Assembly: GCA_964017155.1 (NCBI GenBank)
Contig: OZ024854.1
Span: forward strand, 49,102,067-49,166,066
Origin: Oasisia sp. SBJ-2009
Lineage: Eukaryota; Annelida; Polychaeta; Sabellida; Siboglinidae
Direction of reading: 5' to 3'
Length of the DNA: 64,000 nucleotides
Positions 41,901 through 51,154 of this stretch are shown here, piece after piece. The translations under genes and the position numbers were made by a program. The notes beneath the pieces are model-generated. The model saw only the letters and a program-made list of their open reading frames with translations. It ran no database searches and had not been told where the DNA came from. Position 1 is the first letter of the stretch, and each line of letters begins with the position of its first letter.

Positions 41901-44900
41901 TAAATTAAAACTAAAACACAACCACATGCAAGCAGTAAATGACTGAATTTGTATGTCCATGTACAATTGTACACATACTTACTGTTTCTGTACAATCCAT
42001 TGACGATGCGGCAAAAATAGACACAAAACTGTCAGTTTTATAACAAAACAAAGACAGGTTTTCAATTCAAGCAGCATTGATATTAATTTACCAACTATCA
42101 TCTTGGTGAAGCATTGTGTACAGTACGTCTATTTACAACTTTTAGCTATCAGAGTGTCAGTGACTGATGCAAGCTTAGTTACAGGACAGTCATTCTAATC
42201 CAGCCTACAACAATGGGAGACTTACACCAGCCCCTGATGTTCCTTGTGTCGAACGTTGCTTCTATATCATATATAATATATATATAATACGACTTAACAC
42301 TGACTGCCTCTAGACTCGACACCACCAGAGTTCTGCTTGGAACACGTCTCCTTACTTAAGTGGAGTCTATAAATGACAATGTTTCTGCCAAGTCACAATG
42401 CCGCTGTGGCAGTAATCCTAAGGACTAACTTTAGAAGTGGTATAAATATAGCGACAGACAAACAGGTTATCGTCGAAGGTTTAAGAGTTCAGTGCCACAC
42501 ACTCTACAGTAATCAAAGCTGGCAGATTTGTCCATTGTGACACTGGGTAGACCCTGATAGTGAGTATGCAGTGGGGGGGGGGGGGGGTTCATTTAGGAAA
42601 TCATAAACTGCAACAATAGCACCATATCAAGCTCTCAAATGTTGTTGGTACATTTTACATCAGCAATTTATTCACTATCCATTATGAATGCTAGCTAGAT
42701 TATACCAATCCATGGAACAACATTCCATGTACCATTATTTTTTTTTTTAAATTAAAAAAATAATAATACAGTACAGTATCAGCATTTATTATACATGTCA
42801 TTTTGGCACAGCAAAATGACTAAGTTTGTAAAGAACCTCTTTCACCTTATTTATCAGTTCTGTAAGCCAAGTCATGTTTAGTCACTGAGCCTGGTGTAAC
42901 TGCTTCAGTTACACAGATATCATAAATATGGCTTAGATTTCATTGAAACACTGAATTACATATTAAGTGAACAGTTGAATGGAGTATATTGTGCTAGGGC
43001 TTTGAAGGCCTTGTGTCATATCCAAACTCGTATTTTTATTTAAAAGCGTATTTACTAATCGGGGAATTAACACTATTACCTGCTTGTGTTTTTCTCAATG
43101 GATTAGCAATTCATAAGCGTTGAAATTATCCACTTAGTCGTATTGTGAGAAAAGTCGAGCACCGTGTTTATCGTGCTCCTAATGCATGAATTTCTCTGAT
43201 AAGTTTACTGCTGTTAATTGAGTCGGCGACCAATTCTGCCCGATATGAATAGTATTTGTATGAGTCGAGTAACTCTTACAATCCACACCTGGATACAAGA
43301 GTATGGCAGTTGCTGTGCTTCAGTGATATTTCAGGTCGGCAGCAATGTTTACCGCCACCATTTAACCTACATGTTTGCAATGTAGGACACACTGTGGCAT
43401 TAACACGCCGGCTGATCGATGGCAGATTTAACCGTGTGTGCTGGTATGCCTTGATCCAGATGTGCAATAATTTATTATTGGTACAATGTGTGATTGCTAT
43501 TAATGTAACATATATAATAGAAAACAGAGTGCATGGGTGACAATCCACTTGTCTCTCTCTACTTCTGAGCATATCTTTCCTTCAGGTCCACATATTTATA
43601 TGGGACTGATATTATTTAGGTAGGTCTATTTCCAAGGGTTGGTAGAAAGTTCACCCGGTATAACTTGTGGGGATTTTGTACGGAAATGGCATGACAACAC
43701 TGCTCAAGTCTGCATTCAGCGGTGGCAGACAGAGTAAATACACGCTGGTCCTGACTGGTTGCAAGGCTGGCATTATATTGTAACATTTTAGCTATCCATG
43801 GACAGGTGCCTTTAGCTAGTTCATCGATTACAACTTGGTCGACCTGCGTCTTTTCTCTATTTATAATGCTGAGGTAACTCATATAATATAAACGTGGTCA
43901 CGTTTATTCTAACAAGTTGAGACCTGAACTGCCAAAAATGAGTATTAATTAACCTTATTTAAAAATATAACCATTATAAGTTGTGTGAAAGCAACAATCG
44001 GTGATACAGACAGTTTCTTGTGTGTGTGAAAGAAACAATCAGTGATACAGACAGTTTCTTGTTTGTGTGAAAGAAACAATCAGTGATACAGACAGTTTCT
44101 TGTTTGTGTGAAAGAAACAATCAGTGATACAGACAGTTTCTTGTTTGTGTGAAAGAAACAATCAGTGATACAGACAGTTTCTTGTTTGTGTGAAAGAAAC
44201 AATCAGTGATACAGACAGTTTCTTGTTTGTATGAAAGAAACAATCAGTGATACAAACAGCTTATTGTGTGTGTGAAAGAAACAATCAGTGATACAGACAG
44301 TTTCTTATGTGTGTGAAAGAAACAATCAGTGATACAGACAGCTTATTGTGTGTGTGAAAGAAACAATCGGTGATGCAGACAGCTTCTTGTTTGTGTGAAA
44401 GAAACAATCAGTGATACAGACAGCTTATTGTGTGTGTGAAAGAAACAATCAGTGATACAGACAGCTTTTTGTTTGTGTGAAAGAAACAATCAGTGATACA
44501 GACAGTTTCTTATGTGTGTGAAAGAAACATTCAGTGATACAGACAGCTTATTGTGTGTGTGAAAGAAACAATCGGTGATGCAGACAGCTTCTTGTTTGTG
44601 TGAAAGAAACAATCAGTGATACAGACAGTTTCTTATGTGTGTGAAAGAAACAATCAGTGATACAAACAGTTTCTTGTTTGTGTGAAAGAAACAATCAGTG
44701 ATACAGACAGTTTCTTGTTTGTGTGAAAGAAACAATCAGTGATACAGACAGTTTCTTGTTTGTGTGAAAGAAACAATCAGTGATACAGACAGCTTCTTAT
44801 GTGTGTGAAAGAAACAATCAGTGATACAGACAGCTTCTTATGTGTGTGAGTGAAAGAAACAATCAGTGATACAGGCAGCTTCTTATGTGTGTGAAAGAAA

Positions 44901-47900
44901 CAATCAGTGATACAGACAGCTTCTTATGTGTGTGAGTGAAAGAAACAATCAGTGATACAGGCAGCTTCTTATGTGTGTGAAAGAAACAATCAGTGATACA
45001 GACAGCTTATTGTGTGTGTGAAAGAAACAATCAGTGATACAAACAGCTTATGGTGTGTGTGAAAGAAACAATCAGTGATACAGACAGCTTATTGTGTGTG
45101 TGAAAGAAACAATCGGTGATGCAGACAGCTTCTTGTTTGTGTGAAAGAAACAATCAGTGATACAGACAGCTTATTGTGTGTGTGAAAGAAACAATCAGTG
45201 ATACAGACAGCTTTTTGTTTGTGTGAAAGAAACAATCAGTGATACAGACAGTTTCTTATGTGTGTGAAAGAAACATTCAGTGATACAGACAGCTTATTGT
45301 GTGTGTGAAAGAAACAATCGGTGATGCAGACAGCTTCTTGTTTGTGTGAAAGAAACAATCAGTGATACAGACAGTTTCTTATGTGTGTGAAAGAAACAAT
45401 CAGTGATACAAACAGTTTCTTGTTTGTGTGAAAGAAACAATCAGTGATACAGACAGTTTCTTGTTTGTGTGAAAGAAACAATCAGTGATACAGACAGTTT
45501 CTTGTTTGTGTGAAAGAAACAATCAGTGATACAGACAGCTTCTTATGTGTGTGAAAGAAACAATCAGTGATACAGACAGCTTCTTATGTGTGTGAGTGAA
45601 AGAAACAATCAGTGATACAGGCAGCTTCTTATGTGTGTGAAAGAAACAATCAGTGATACAGACAGCTTCTTATGTGTGTGAGTGAAAGAAACAATCAGTG
45701 ATACAGGCAGCTTCTTATGTGTGTGAAAGAAACAATCAGTGATACAGACAGCTTATTGTGTGTGTGAAAGAAACAATCAGTGATACAGACAGCTTATTGT
45801 GTGTGTGAAAGAAACAATCAGTGATACAGACAGCTTCTTATGTGTGTGAAAGAAACAATCAGTGATACAGGCAGCTTCTTATGTGTGTGAAAGAAACAAT
45901 CAGTGATACAGACAGCTTCTTATGTGTGTGAGTGAAAGAAACAATCAGTGATACAGACAGCTACTTATGTGTGTGAGTGAAAGAAACAATCAGTGATACA
46001 GACAGCTTCTTATGTGTGTGAGTGAAAGAAACAATCAGTGATACAGACAGCTTCTTATGTGTGTGAAAGAAACAATCAGTGAAACAGACAGCTTCTTATG
46101 TGTGTGAGTGAAAGAAACAATCAGTGATACAGACAGCTTCTTATGTGTGTGAGTGAAAGAAACAATCAGTGATACAGACAGTTTCTTGTTTGTGTGAAAG
46201 AAACAATCAGTGATACAGACAGTTTCTTGTTTGTGTGAAAGAAACAATCAGTGATACAGACAGTTTCTTGTTTGTGTGAAAGAAACAATCAGTGATACAA
46301 ACAGCTTATTGTGTGTGTGAAAGAAACAATCAGTGATACAGACAGACAGTTTCTTATGGGTGTGAAAGAAACAATCAGTGATACAGACAGACAGTTTCTT
46401 ATGGGTGTGAAAGAAACAATCAGTGATACAGACAGCTTCTTATGTGTGTGAGTGAAAGAAACAATCAGTGATACAGACAGTTTCTTGTTTGTGTGAAAGA
46501 AACAATCAGTGATACAGACAGTTTCTTGTTTGTGTGAAAGAAACAATCAGTGATACAGACAGTTTCTTGTTTGTGTGAAAGAAACAATCAGTGATACAGA
46601 CAGCTTCTTATGTGTGTGAAAGAAACAATCAGTGATACAGACAGCTTCTTATGTGTGTGAGTGAAAGAAACAATCAGTGATACAGGCAGCTTCTTATGTG
46701 TGTGAAAGAAACAATCAGTGATACAGACAGCTTCTTATGTGTGTGAGTGAAAGAAACAATCAGTGATACAGACAGCTTCTTATGTGTGTGAGTGAAAGAA
46801 ACAATCAGTGATACAGACAGCTTCTTATGTGTGTGAGTGAAAGAAACAATCAGTGATACAGACAGCTTCTTATGTGTGTGAGTGAAAGAAACAATCAGTG
46901 ATACAGACAGCTTCTTATGTGTGTGAGTGAAAGAAACAATCAGTGATACAGACAGCTTCTTATGTGTGTGAGTGAAAGAAACAATCAGTGATACAGGCAG
47001 CTTATTGTGTGTGTGAAAGAAACAATCAGTGATGTGATGCAGACAGCTTATTGTGTGTGTGAGAAACAATCAGTGATACAGACAGCTTATTGTGTGTGTG
47101 AGAAACAATCAGTGATGCAGACAGCTTATTGTGTGTGTGTGAGAAACAATCAGTGATACAGACAGCTTCTTGTTTGTGTGAAAGAAACCAAATCTCTATT
47201 GAATAAAACATATCTGTTTAATCTTGCCTAGCCCTCCAAGGGGGGGTCCTAGTGGGATACGGAAATAAGCCCTCCCAGAAATAAGCCCCCTTGGAAAAAA
47301 GCCCCCCTAAAAGCAACTAACTTAAGGATAGCTTGTTTTGGGAGGGGCTTTATCTCCAGGAGGACATACTTATCTATTTCCTTCATAGTACACCTATGCA
47401 ATTATTGATGCCCTTGACAATGAGAATGCTAAATCCACTGTTTCTGTTGTGCCACTGAGACTGAGCTTGGATTCTGAGAATATTGGTGCCATGGAAGTTA
47501 CCTATAAACTAATTTATTATTATTAAAACGTCATTGTGCTGGTGTCTTCATGCCCATAATGTGTATGGGAGACTATCAAAGTGCTCTGGCCATTTTAATT
47601 TATACACAGGCAATCTCTACAGCTATTCCATGCTGTCTACACAGATATGTTACAAAGGCTGGTTTCCATATGTGGCTGTAAGCTCATAGCTTCTCCGAAG
47701 CTCATTTTGGACATCAAAGCTGATTCTGTCCCCCTTTTGCTGGATCAAAGGAAGCCATATTGTGGTTGCATCAGACAGGACTTAATTGCAATTTGATAAT
47801 CTTGCATACATGCTATGACACTGAAGCGATGATGTTTTATTCAAGGGAAATTACTAATTCATTACGAGCTACCCACAGGCGGCAGGTGGACTACGAATGG

Positions 47901-50734
47901 TTCCGCCCAAATCATCTCACCATTACACAGTACACACTGCAGTGAGACTGCTGCTATGGACAGTGCAAACTAATAGGAAGTCATATGACACTTTCAACGT
48001 GGCCGCTATATTCAGGTTATTGTTATGGACAGTGTCCCAGGTGGCCACAAAGAGAGGTTTAACTATACTGTACAAATATGCTTTAACTATGAACCAAAAG
48101 TAGTATGTTTCAACTATATTCTTCTTCAAACAACTCAAGTAGTACTGCTTTTTCTGTACAGAAAGTATTTTACAAAATGCTGAAAATGTGGATCTACTGC
48201 TTAAGATACATAATTACACAAGTTTGGTACAGATTGCTGCATCTAATGTGTACTTGTTGTAACTAATACTCTTTCACATAATAGCTTCAGGAAAAATGTC
48301 TACATTATATGAATCATACAAGTACAAATATTCAATATAAATTCAAAAACAAACAGGTATTTGATCCCTATTCTGACTTGGCCAATGTTAGTCAACTAAC
48401 TAATTAGCAGAGTAATTAGCAGTGTTCATTGTAGCATTGTTTGCTCACAGCCTCATTAAAGGATTACTCAAGTAAAAGCACTTAAGACTTCCTGTGGATA
48501 CATCCAAGTGGAGCAAATAAGTACTACATAGATTGCAAGGTACACCTGTTGGGTTTGTTCTAATTATACCCCCAAAATGCTTCTTTTTCTGACTAATTCT
48601 AGGTCCCCCGCTGAGAGGTTTTGTCAGTGGTTTATAGTAAATACTCGAAGTTAACAATCTGGTCTAACTAAGTTTAAGTCTTCCCTCTGATCCCTTCTAC
48701 CCATCTCAACAATGTTTTACCCCATTAAATCACGCTGCTACATTTCTTCTCTCATTCCTAATTTACTGTAGCAAAAGACTATACCAAAATTACAAAATCT
48801 TCAAACAAATCTCATGGATGTTCAAGTCCAGCTTGAAAGTCACTTAACCCATACTTAGGTGATGCTGTGCCAGATTATATCAACTTCTGGAGGGAGAAGA
48901 TTTCCAGCCCTTGTTGCTGTGGGACAGAATGAGTATGTATTTATGCTTGCTCTTGTTTGTATGTGTTTGTTGTGATCAATGTTTTGTGTGAAGGAGCAGG
49001 GAACTATAAGATGACGGATACCATGGTAGGGTGACGTTCAAGAGCTTGTGTTTTAATTTTTAGAAGAATGTTAGTTGATGTTGCATGCGTCTTCTTGCTA
49101 GTGTCTATCATCAAGGTTTATTTAGAGGGCTGGTTATGCTTGATGTGCAGCAGTGGCCATAAAGGGTAGATCTAGCTTTGGTTTTACTAACACATTGTAG
49201 ACAGATTCCTCAACTTCAGATGTTGCAGGAAAAAGATTGCGTTTAAGGAGGCACGTTATAAAAGATGCAGTGGTATGGACATGCTTTGTTCATGACAGTT
49301 TAGAATATATTGTGATGCTAAGATAAGGGTGTGAAACAACATTTAAATATGATTGGTCTGAGATGATGTTTGGCTAGAGTTTTTTTTTAGCTTATATTTG
49401 TTTATTATGTGAAGGCGGCACTGAGATGAAGTTGATTTACCACTTACTTGCCCACTCATTAAGCCTTTAAATATTTTCATAATTCTCAGTGTTAATGGAA
49501 TTAGTGATGTTATGACTGAGGACTAATCCATGTGCAACTCTGATGATAACATTTGTAGTTACTGAATGAGAACCATATACAAAAACAAACAAAATACAGT
49601 GACAGAATTATAGAAAGCCTTCACCCATTGCTGCTAGTGGTTTGTGATGCCATCTATCATAAATAAAAATGTGCAACTTGAGAAGTTATTGTTTGGGTGT
49701 AATCCTTTGAAAATTTGAGGAAGATTGCATATGTTTGTTTTTTGGTCATTAATGGAGAAGGGCCTCCACAAGCGCTGTGTTTTACAGGATATATATGTGA
49801 TAAGAATTCATCATGGTGATGGAGGAAAATGTCATCAGTTCTGACAGATGTTTCCATGTGTCACTAATGAAGATGTATATGTCCATTACATCACATCGCA
49901 AAATACATATATATATAGATAAATATATATATTAGGGAAATGTATATGTATTTTAATTTTACAGGATAATTGAGGATATGTGCCAGAGTGTGCCATCCAG
50001 AAACTGTAGCATTGCTGGAGTATATGTTGAATTATTATGAACATTCCTGTAGTATTCTCCCATTTTTATAACCCATTGACTCAGGACTACCAACATGTTT
50101 ATTAGTTATAGCATATATTACAAGGTGCATGAATGCAACATAGAGCTGTGTGACTTACCAGTTTGCGTTGCTTGTCTAAATGCTGTTGTTGGCGTGTCAT
50201 AAAATCTGTGGTCAATGTTTCTGCAATCTTCAGGCTGTGTGGACTCGCTTTAGGTTTAAACGTAAATGTATTTTGCTCATCTACATTTGCAGGCACATCC
50301 TGTTCACGCTCTGGCATTGTGTTGAAAACTGTACTAAGATAGTCAAACTCAGGGTCAGATGAAAGTCTCCTCACACCTGTGCAAGATTTTGGTCTTTTCA
50401 GAGATTTGAACTTCTTCGATTGTGGTACATCTGCTGTCAAGCTATCCCTTGCAGTTTGAGATAATTCTAAATCTAAGTGTTCCACTGTGTATTCGCTGTG
50501 TTTGTGCCGCTTCAACCGAGTTGTGTCAGTGTATAAGTAACCACCGTTTTCATTCTGGTTATCGCAATATATGTACCCGATACGTGTAGTTCCCAGCATA
50601 AAATGTGGTACAACTGTGCCGTTATACACTATGCCAAGGGCACCCTTCTGCTGGGCAGCCAATTTCCTACTCTTGGCGTTGATTTTCGGTTTGAATGAAA
50701 ACTCTGTGTCATCAAACTGATTCAACGTTCCCAT
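11529..50734 (-). CDS. TTLL3: Tubulin glycine ligase, TTLL3/TTLL8 type (19 coding exons)
   Basis: TTLL3/8 enzymes add the first glycine to glutamate side chains on tubulin tails in cilia, using ATP. Exons, 5' to 3' on the minus strand: 50734-50159, 40041-39949, 38476-38101, 32940-32780, 31778-31574, 30454-30393, 29144-29016, 28095-27981, 27559-27302, 23526-23402, 22810-22749, 22422-22274, 22035-21940, 21056-20912, 20569-20456, 20190-20085, 17987-17840, 16838-16050, 12184-11529. All phases fit; total 4365 nt, 1454 residues. An in-frame TAG directly precedes the ATG. Residues 1-350 are a low-complexity N-extension. Then come [31 protein letters not shown], a ten-Asp run, and the ligase core from about 490: [21 protein letters not shown]-binding [11 protein letters not shown] (about 760-771), [15 protein letters not shown] (812-), NMWSS, GADF and LEINCSP (E946, N948 bind Mg). 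After it come [22 protein letters not shown] and a basic tail. Family sure; TTLL3 versus TTLL8 not separable. Confidence 0.9.
12340..12376. repeat. Direct duplication of 22 bp
   Basis: cttcatacacgcaaactgctag occurs twice in a row, in the intron between 12185 and 14043. Apart from this and the AT repeat, that intron shows nothing else recognisable. Confidence 0.8.
12780..12875. repeat. TA-rich microsatellite
   Basis: Runs of (ta)n with a few ca steps. Short open frames across it on both strands (YIYIYI type) are by-products. Confidence 0.95.
14044..14127 (-). CDS. TTLL3: Possible 84-nt cassette exon of the TTLL3-like gene
   Basis: This lies in a GC-rich island inside the AT-rich intron between exon 18 and the distal last exon. 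The acceptor is CACAGGTCAG/GACG after a pyrimidine tract, and the donor is ACA/GTAAGA. Both sides are phase 1, matching exon 18 and the exon at 12184, so inclusion adds exactly 28 residues ([20 protein letters not shown] and eight more) with no stop. The protein would be 1482 residues. An alternative acceptor at CACAG/GTCAG would break the frame. Confidence 0.4.
15640..16838 (-). CDS. TTLL3: Alternative last exon of the TTLL3-like gene (5' splice site read through)
   Basis: Exon 18 begins at 16838 and has a good 5' splice site (AAAG/GTAAAT) at 16050/16049. If it is not used, the same frame stays open for 136 more codons to TAG at 15640-15642, giving a 1372-residue protein. The added segment is GC-rich like the coding exons, with [12 protein letters not shown] and [12 protein letters not shown], unlike the AT-rich introns around it. 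This suggests it is translated in some transcripts. No strong later 5' splice site is visible before the stop. Confidence 0.55.
16848..17480. repeat. 39-bp minisatellite in TTLL3 intron 17, adjoining the 3' splice site
   Basis: The unit gggtacagtggggcaggctg plus gacactggtcagagcaata is repeated about 16 times, decaying towards 17480 with shorter units. It starts roughly 10 bp from the acceptor of exon 18 (16838), so the branch point and pyrimidine tract lie in or next to repeat sequence. Confidence 0.93.
18434..20095. repeat. 33-36-bp minisatellite in TTLL3 intron 16, derived from the exon 16 5' splice site
   Basis: I count about 45 copies. On the plus strand the unit carries agacagttggctagactgac followed by ctttctgtactcagg, with lengths of 33, 35 and 36 bp. 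Read on the minus (sense) strand each copy contains GAGTACAGAAAG followed by GTCAGT. The copy next to exon 16 is the real exon end (codons GAG TAC AGA AAG) and its functional 5' splice site at 20085/20084. Units without the extra GAG dominate near the exon; longer units dominate far from it. Confidence 0.95.
22920..23260. repeat. Old, diverged minisatellite of about 40-45 bp in TTLL3 intron 10
   Basis: Phrases such as ctgacatcatc, aactccatcctgacagta and cttgaaatcctgat recur about seven times with many substitutions. Confidence 0.7.
23765..23900. repeat. TA-rich microsatellites
   Basis: Two (ta)n tracts separated by about 50 bp, preceded by a CA/TG-rich stretch, inside TTLL3 intron 9. Confidence 0.95.
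25487..25870. repeat. 20-bp minisatellite in TTLL3 intron 9
   Basis: The unit gtggcacgacgggtgtcacc is repeated about 19 times; the second half carries acaacggg and cagtggc variants. Around 25655-25690 two shortened units (cacgacgggtgt) occur. All three plus-strand frames are open because of the repeat. Confidence 0.95.
26610..26700 (-). mobile_element. tRNA-derived SINE head or tRNA pseudogene
   Basis: On the minus strand from 26700 the sequence begins GGAGGCCGTGGCTGAGTGG. It contains a good Pol III A box (TGGCTGAGTGG) and a weak B-box-like region about 40 bp later. It resembles the tRNA-Ser/Leu-type heads of animal SINEs. It does not fold as a normal tRNA by eye, so a functional tRNA is unlikely. 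Confidence 0.4.
27160..27250. repeat. Hexanucleotide repeat (acgttc)n
   Basis: About 14 copies of ttcacg flanked by ttcaag variants, just downstream of TTLL3 exon 9 on its sense strand. It gives fake Arg-Ser or Glu-Arg dipeptide frames. Confidence 0.95.
28268..28715. repeat. 20-bp minisatellite in TTLL3 intron 7
   Basis: The unit gtggagtgaactggagcaat is repeated about 22 times with point variants (gccat, cgctat). It lies between exon 8 (28095) and exon 7 (29016). Confidence 0.94.
29545..30048. repeat. 15-bp minisatellite in TTLL3 intron 6
   Basis: The unit gccacagtgaccact is repeated about 33 times; a few copies have gcctcagtg. The 15-bp length keeps several frames open on both strands, giving fake pentapeptide repeats. 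Confidence 0.96.
30729..31211 (+). mobile_element. 5'-truncated, decayed LINE, 3' end (CR1/L2-like)
   Basis: Translation gives [27 protein letters not shown], then a stop, and after a frameshift [20 protein letters not shown] followed by [13 protein letters not shown]. This is the characteristic C-terminus of non-LTR reverse transcriptase proteins. The piece ends with a short repeated tail (aaatcttgtt twice, 31188-31209). It sits in TTLL3 intron 5, antisense to the gene, and is dead because of the stop and the frameshift. Confidence 0.8.
31795..31865. repeat. Short tandem repeat with taacatttatg
   Basis: Four or five overlapping copies of atgtaacatttatgtaacat with acaggcac spacers, directly upstream (on the gene strand) of exon 5. 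Confidence 0.7.
32135..32275. repeat. Microsatellite-like (acaactacac)n
   Basis: Imperfect repeats of acaactacac and acatctacac in TTLL3 intron 4. Confidence 0.85.
33715..33783. repeat. 34-bp duplication, each copy with TGACGTCA
   Basis: gtggacattattcgtgacgt and the following caaccaaatgaagag occur twice. Each copy carries the perfect CRE palindrome TGACGTCA. The stretch between exons 4 and 3 (32941-38100) otherwise shows only the 46-bp array and no coding exon. Confidence 0.75.
35579..36222. repeat. 46-bp minisatellite in TTLL3 intron 3
   Basis: About 14 copies of a unit containing gggactcatcccctgtcact and cccaggttcctcct. The unit is 46 bp (45 in the last copies, which lack one base). All three plus frames stay open for 250-280 codons because the unit has no stop in any frame; none is a gene. 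Confidence 0.96.
39064..39262. repeat. (actc)n microsatellite
   Basis: About 49 uninterrupted tetranucleotide copies in TTLL3 intron 2, followed by a CT-rich tract at 39330-39440. Confidence 0.98.
40250..40515 (-). repeat. Four tandem copies of a 64-bp piece of LINE coding sequence
   Basis: tcattggtgatatggtaggt recurs at 40311, 40375, 40439 and 40504 (the last has gacatgg). On the minus strand each copy reads about [20 protein letters not shown], like the conserved C-terminal part of LINE proteins (VTNEEV). Confidence 0.8.
40250..41420 (-). mobile_element. Decayed non-LTR retrotransposon reverse transcriptase
   Basis: On the minus strand a frame reads [20 protein letters not shown] then [10 protein letters not shown] (RT motif A, 41249-41280). 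Later comes [10 protein letters not shown], a damaged F-A-D-D catalytic motif (about 41005), and then YLGAV-type and VTNEEV-type C-terminal blocks. Several frameshifts and stops are present. It lies in the sense direction in TTLL3 intron 1. Confidence 0.8.
42573..42587. repeat. Run of 15 G
   Basis: An uninterrupted G homopolymer in TTLL3 intron 1; it could form a G-quadruplex. Confidence 0.9.
43985..47190. repeat. 41-bp minisatellite, about 75 copies, TTLL3 intron 1
   Basis: The unit gtgtgaaagaaacaatcagt plus gatacagacagtttcttgttt has period 41; a 45-bp form has an extra gtga. Variants (cggtgatgcag, cttattg, cttcttatg) are interspersed. A block of at least several hundred bp is duplicated inside it with an offset of 746 bp. 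Minus-strand frames ([15 protein letters not shown]) are by-products. Confidence 0.95.
47255..47365. repeat. Imperfect inverted repeat rich in aataagcccc
   Basis: gaaataagccctccc is mirrored about 75 bp later by gggaggggctttatctcc, with more aataagccccc in between. It looks like a short foldback element; no target duplication was defined. The rest up to 50158 shows no exon or RNA gene. Confidence 0.45.
50159..50734 (-). CDS. TTLL3: First coding exon of the TTLL3-like gene, with two FxFKPK motifs
   Basis: This encodes 192 residues. A motif [13 protein letters not shown] near residue 12 recurs as [15 protein letters not shown] near residue 160, followed by a basic, probably helical stretch that continues into exon 2 (KQRKL then LEEANKK). 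The middle is polar. The join to exon 2 (phase 0, 5' splice site GTAAGT, acceptor TTTTAG) keeps the helix, which supports this as exon 1 of the ligase. It could instead be a separate short gene, since it lies 10 kb from exon 2. I do not recognise the domain. Confidence 0.7.
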
Positions 50735-51154
50735 CTATTCGATGACGAAAAGGTGACATTTACATATTATTCACATATTGCATATGTCACATCCACATGT
50801 CACACTATATAATAACTAACGGGAAGGCTCCGAGTTCAGACAACTTGTCACCATGGCGCCGCCATGTTGTTTACTTTGCCAACAATACTCCAGAAACAGT
50901 CTCCGCAAATAACGATAATTTGGCTGTTTTCATCGACTATTACACAATTATTAATACAGTGTTATAAGAAATTATATTTATATGTATAACATGAATCGTA
51001 CTGTTATCTTAATTATAATATTAAATAGAACAGCGTATTAAACGTTGGGTTTAAGACTATTTTTCCCGGTATTAACCAACAGGTGGCAGCACAGATTGGC
51101 TTATCACAAGATCAAAACAAGTTTAGCCACTGTTTGCAGCAACAAAAGGCGTCA
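50735..51154. promoter_or_regulatory. Probable bidirectional promoter between TTLL3-like and Rolling stone-like genes
   Basis: The start codons of two divergent genes are 420 bp apart. The interval contains CCATGGCGCCGCCATGTTGT (50851-50870), which includes a YY1-like GCCGCCATGTTG core often found just downstream of animal TATA-less starts. GTCACCATGG (50847-50856) is only half like an X-box. Transcription start sites are unknown. Confidence 0.5.

Noticed and set aside
43256..43572. Open frames of about 95 codons on both strands
   Set aside because: No family motif, no supporting splice sites, and overlap of both strands; left unannotated.
43985..47190. CRISPR array
   Set aside because: Units are contiguous tandem repeats without unique spacers, in an animal genome and without cas genes.
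46035..47211. Minus-strand frames with [15 protein letters not shown] repeats
   Set aside because: By-product of the 41-bp minisatellite; no start context, splice sites or homology.
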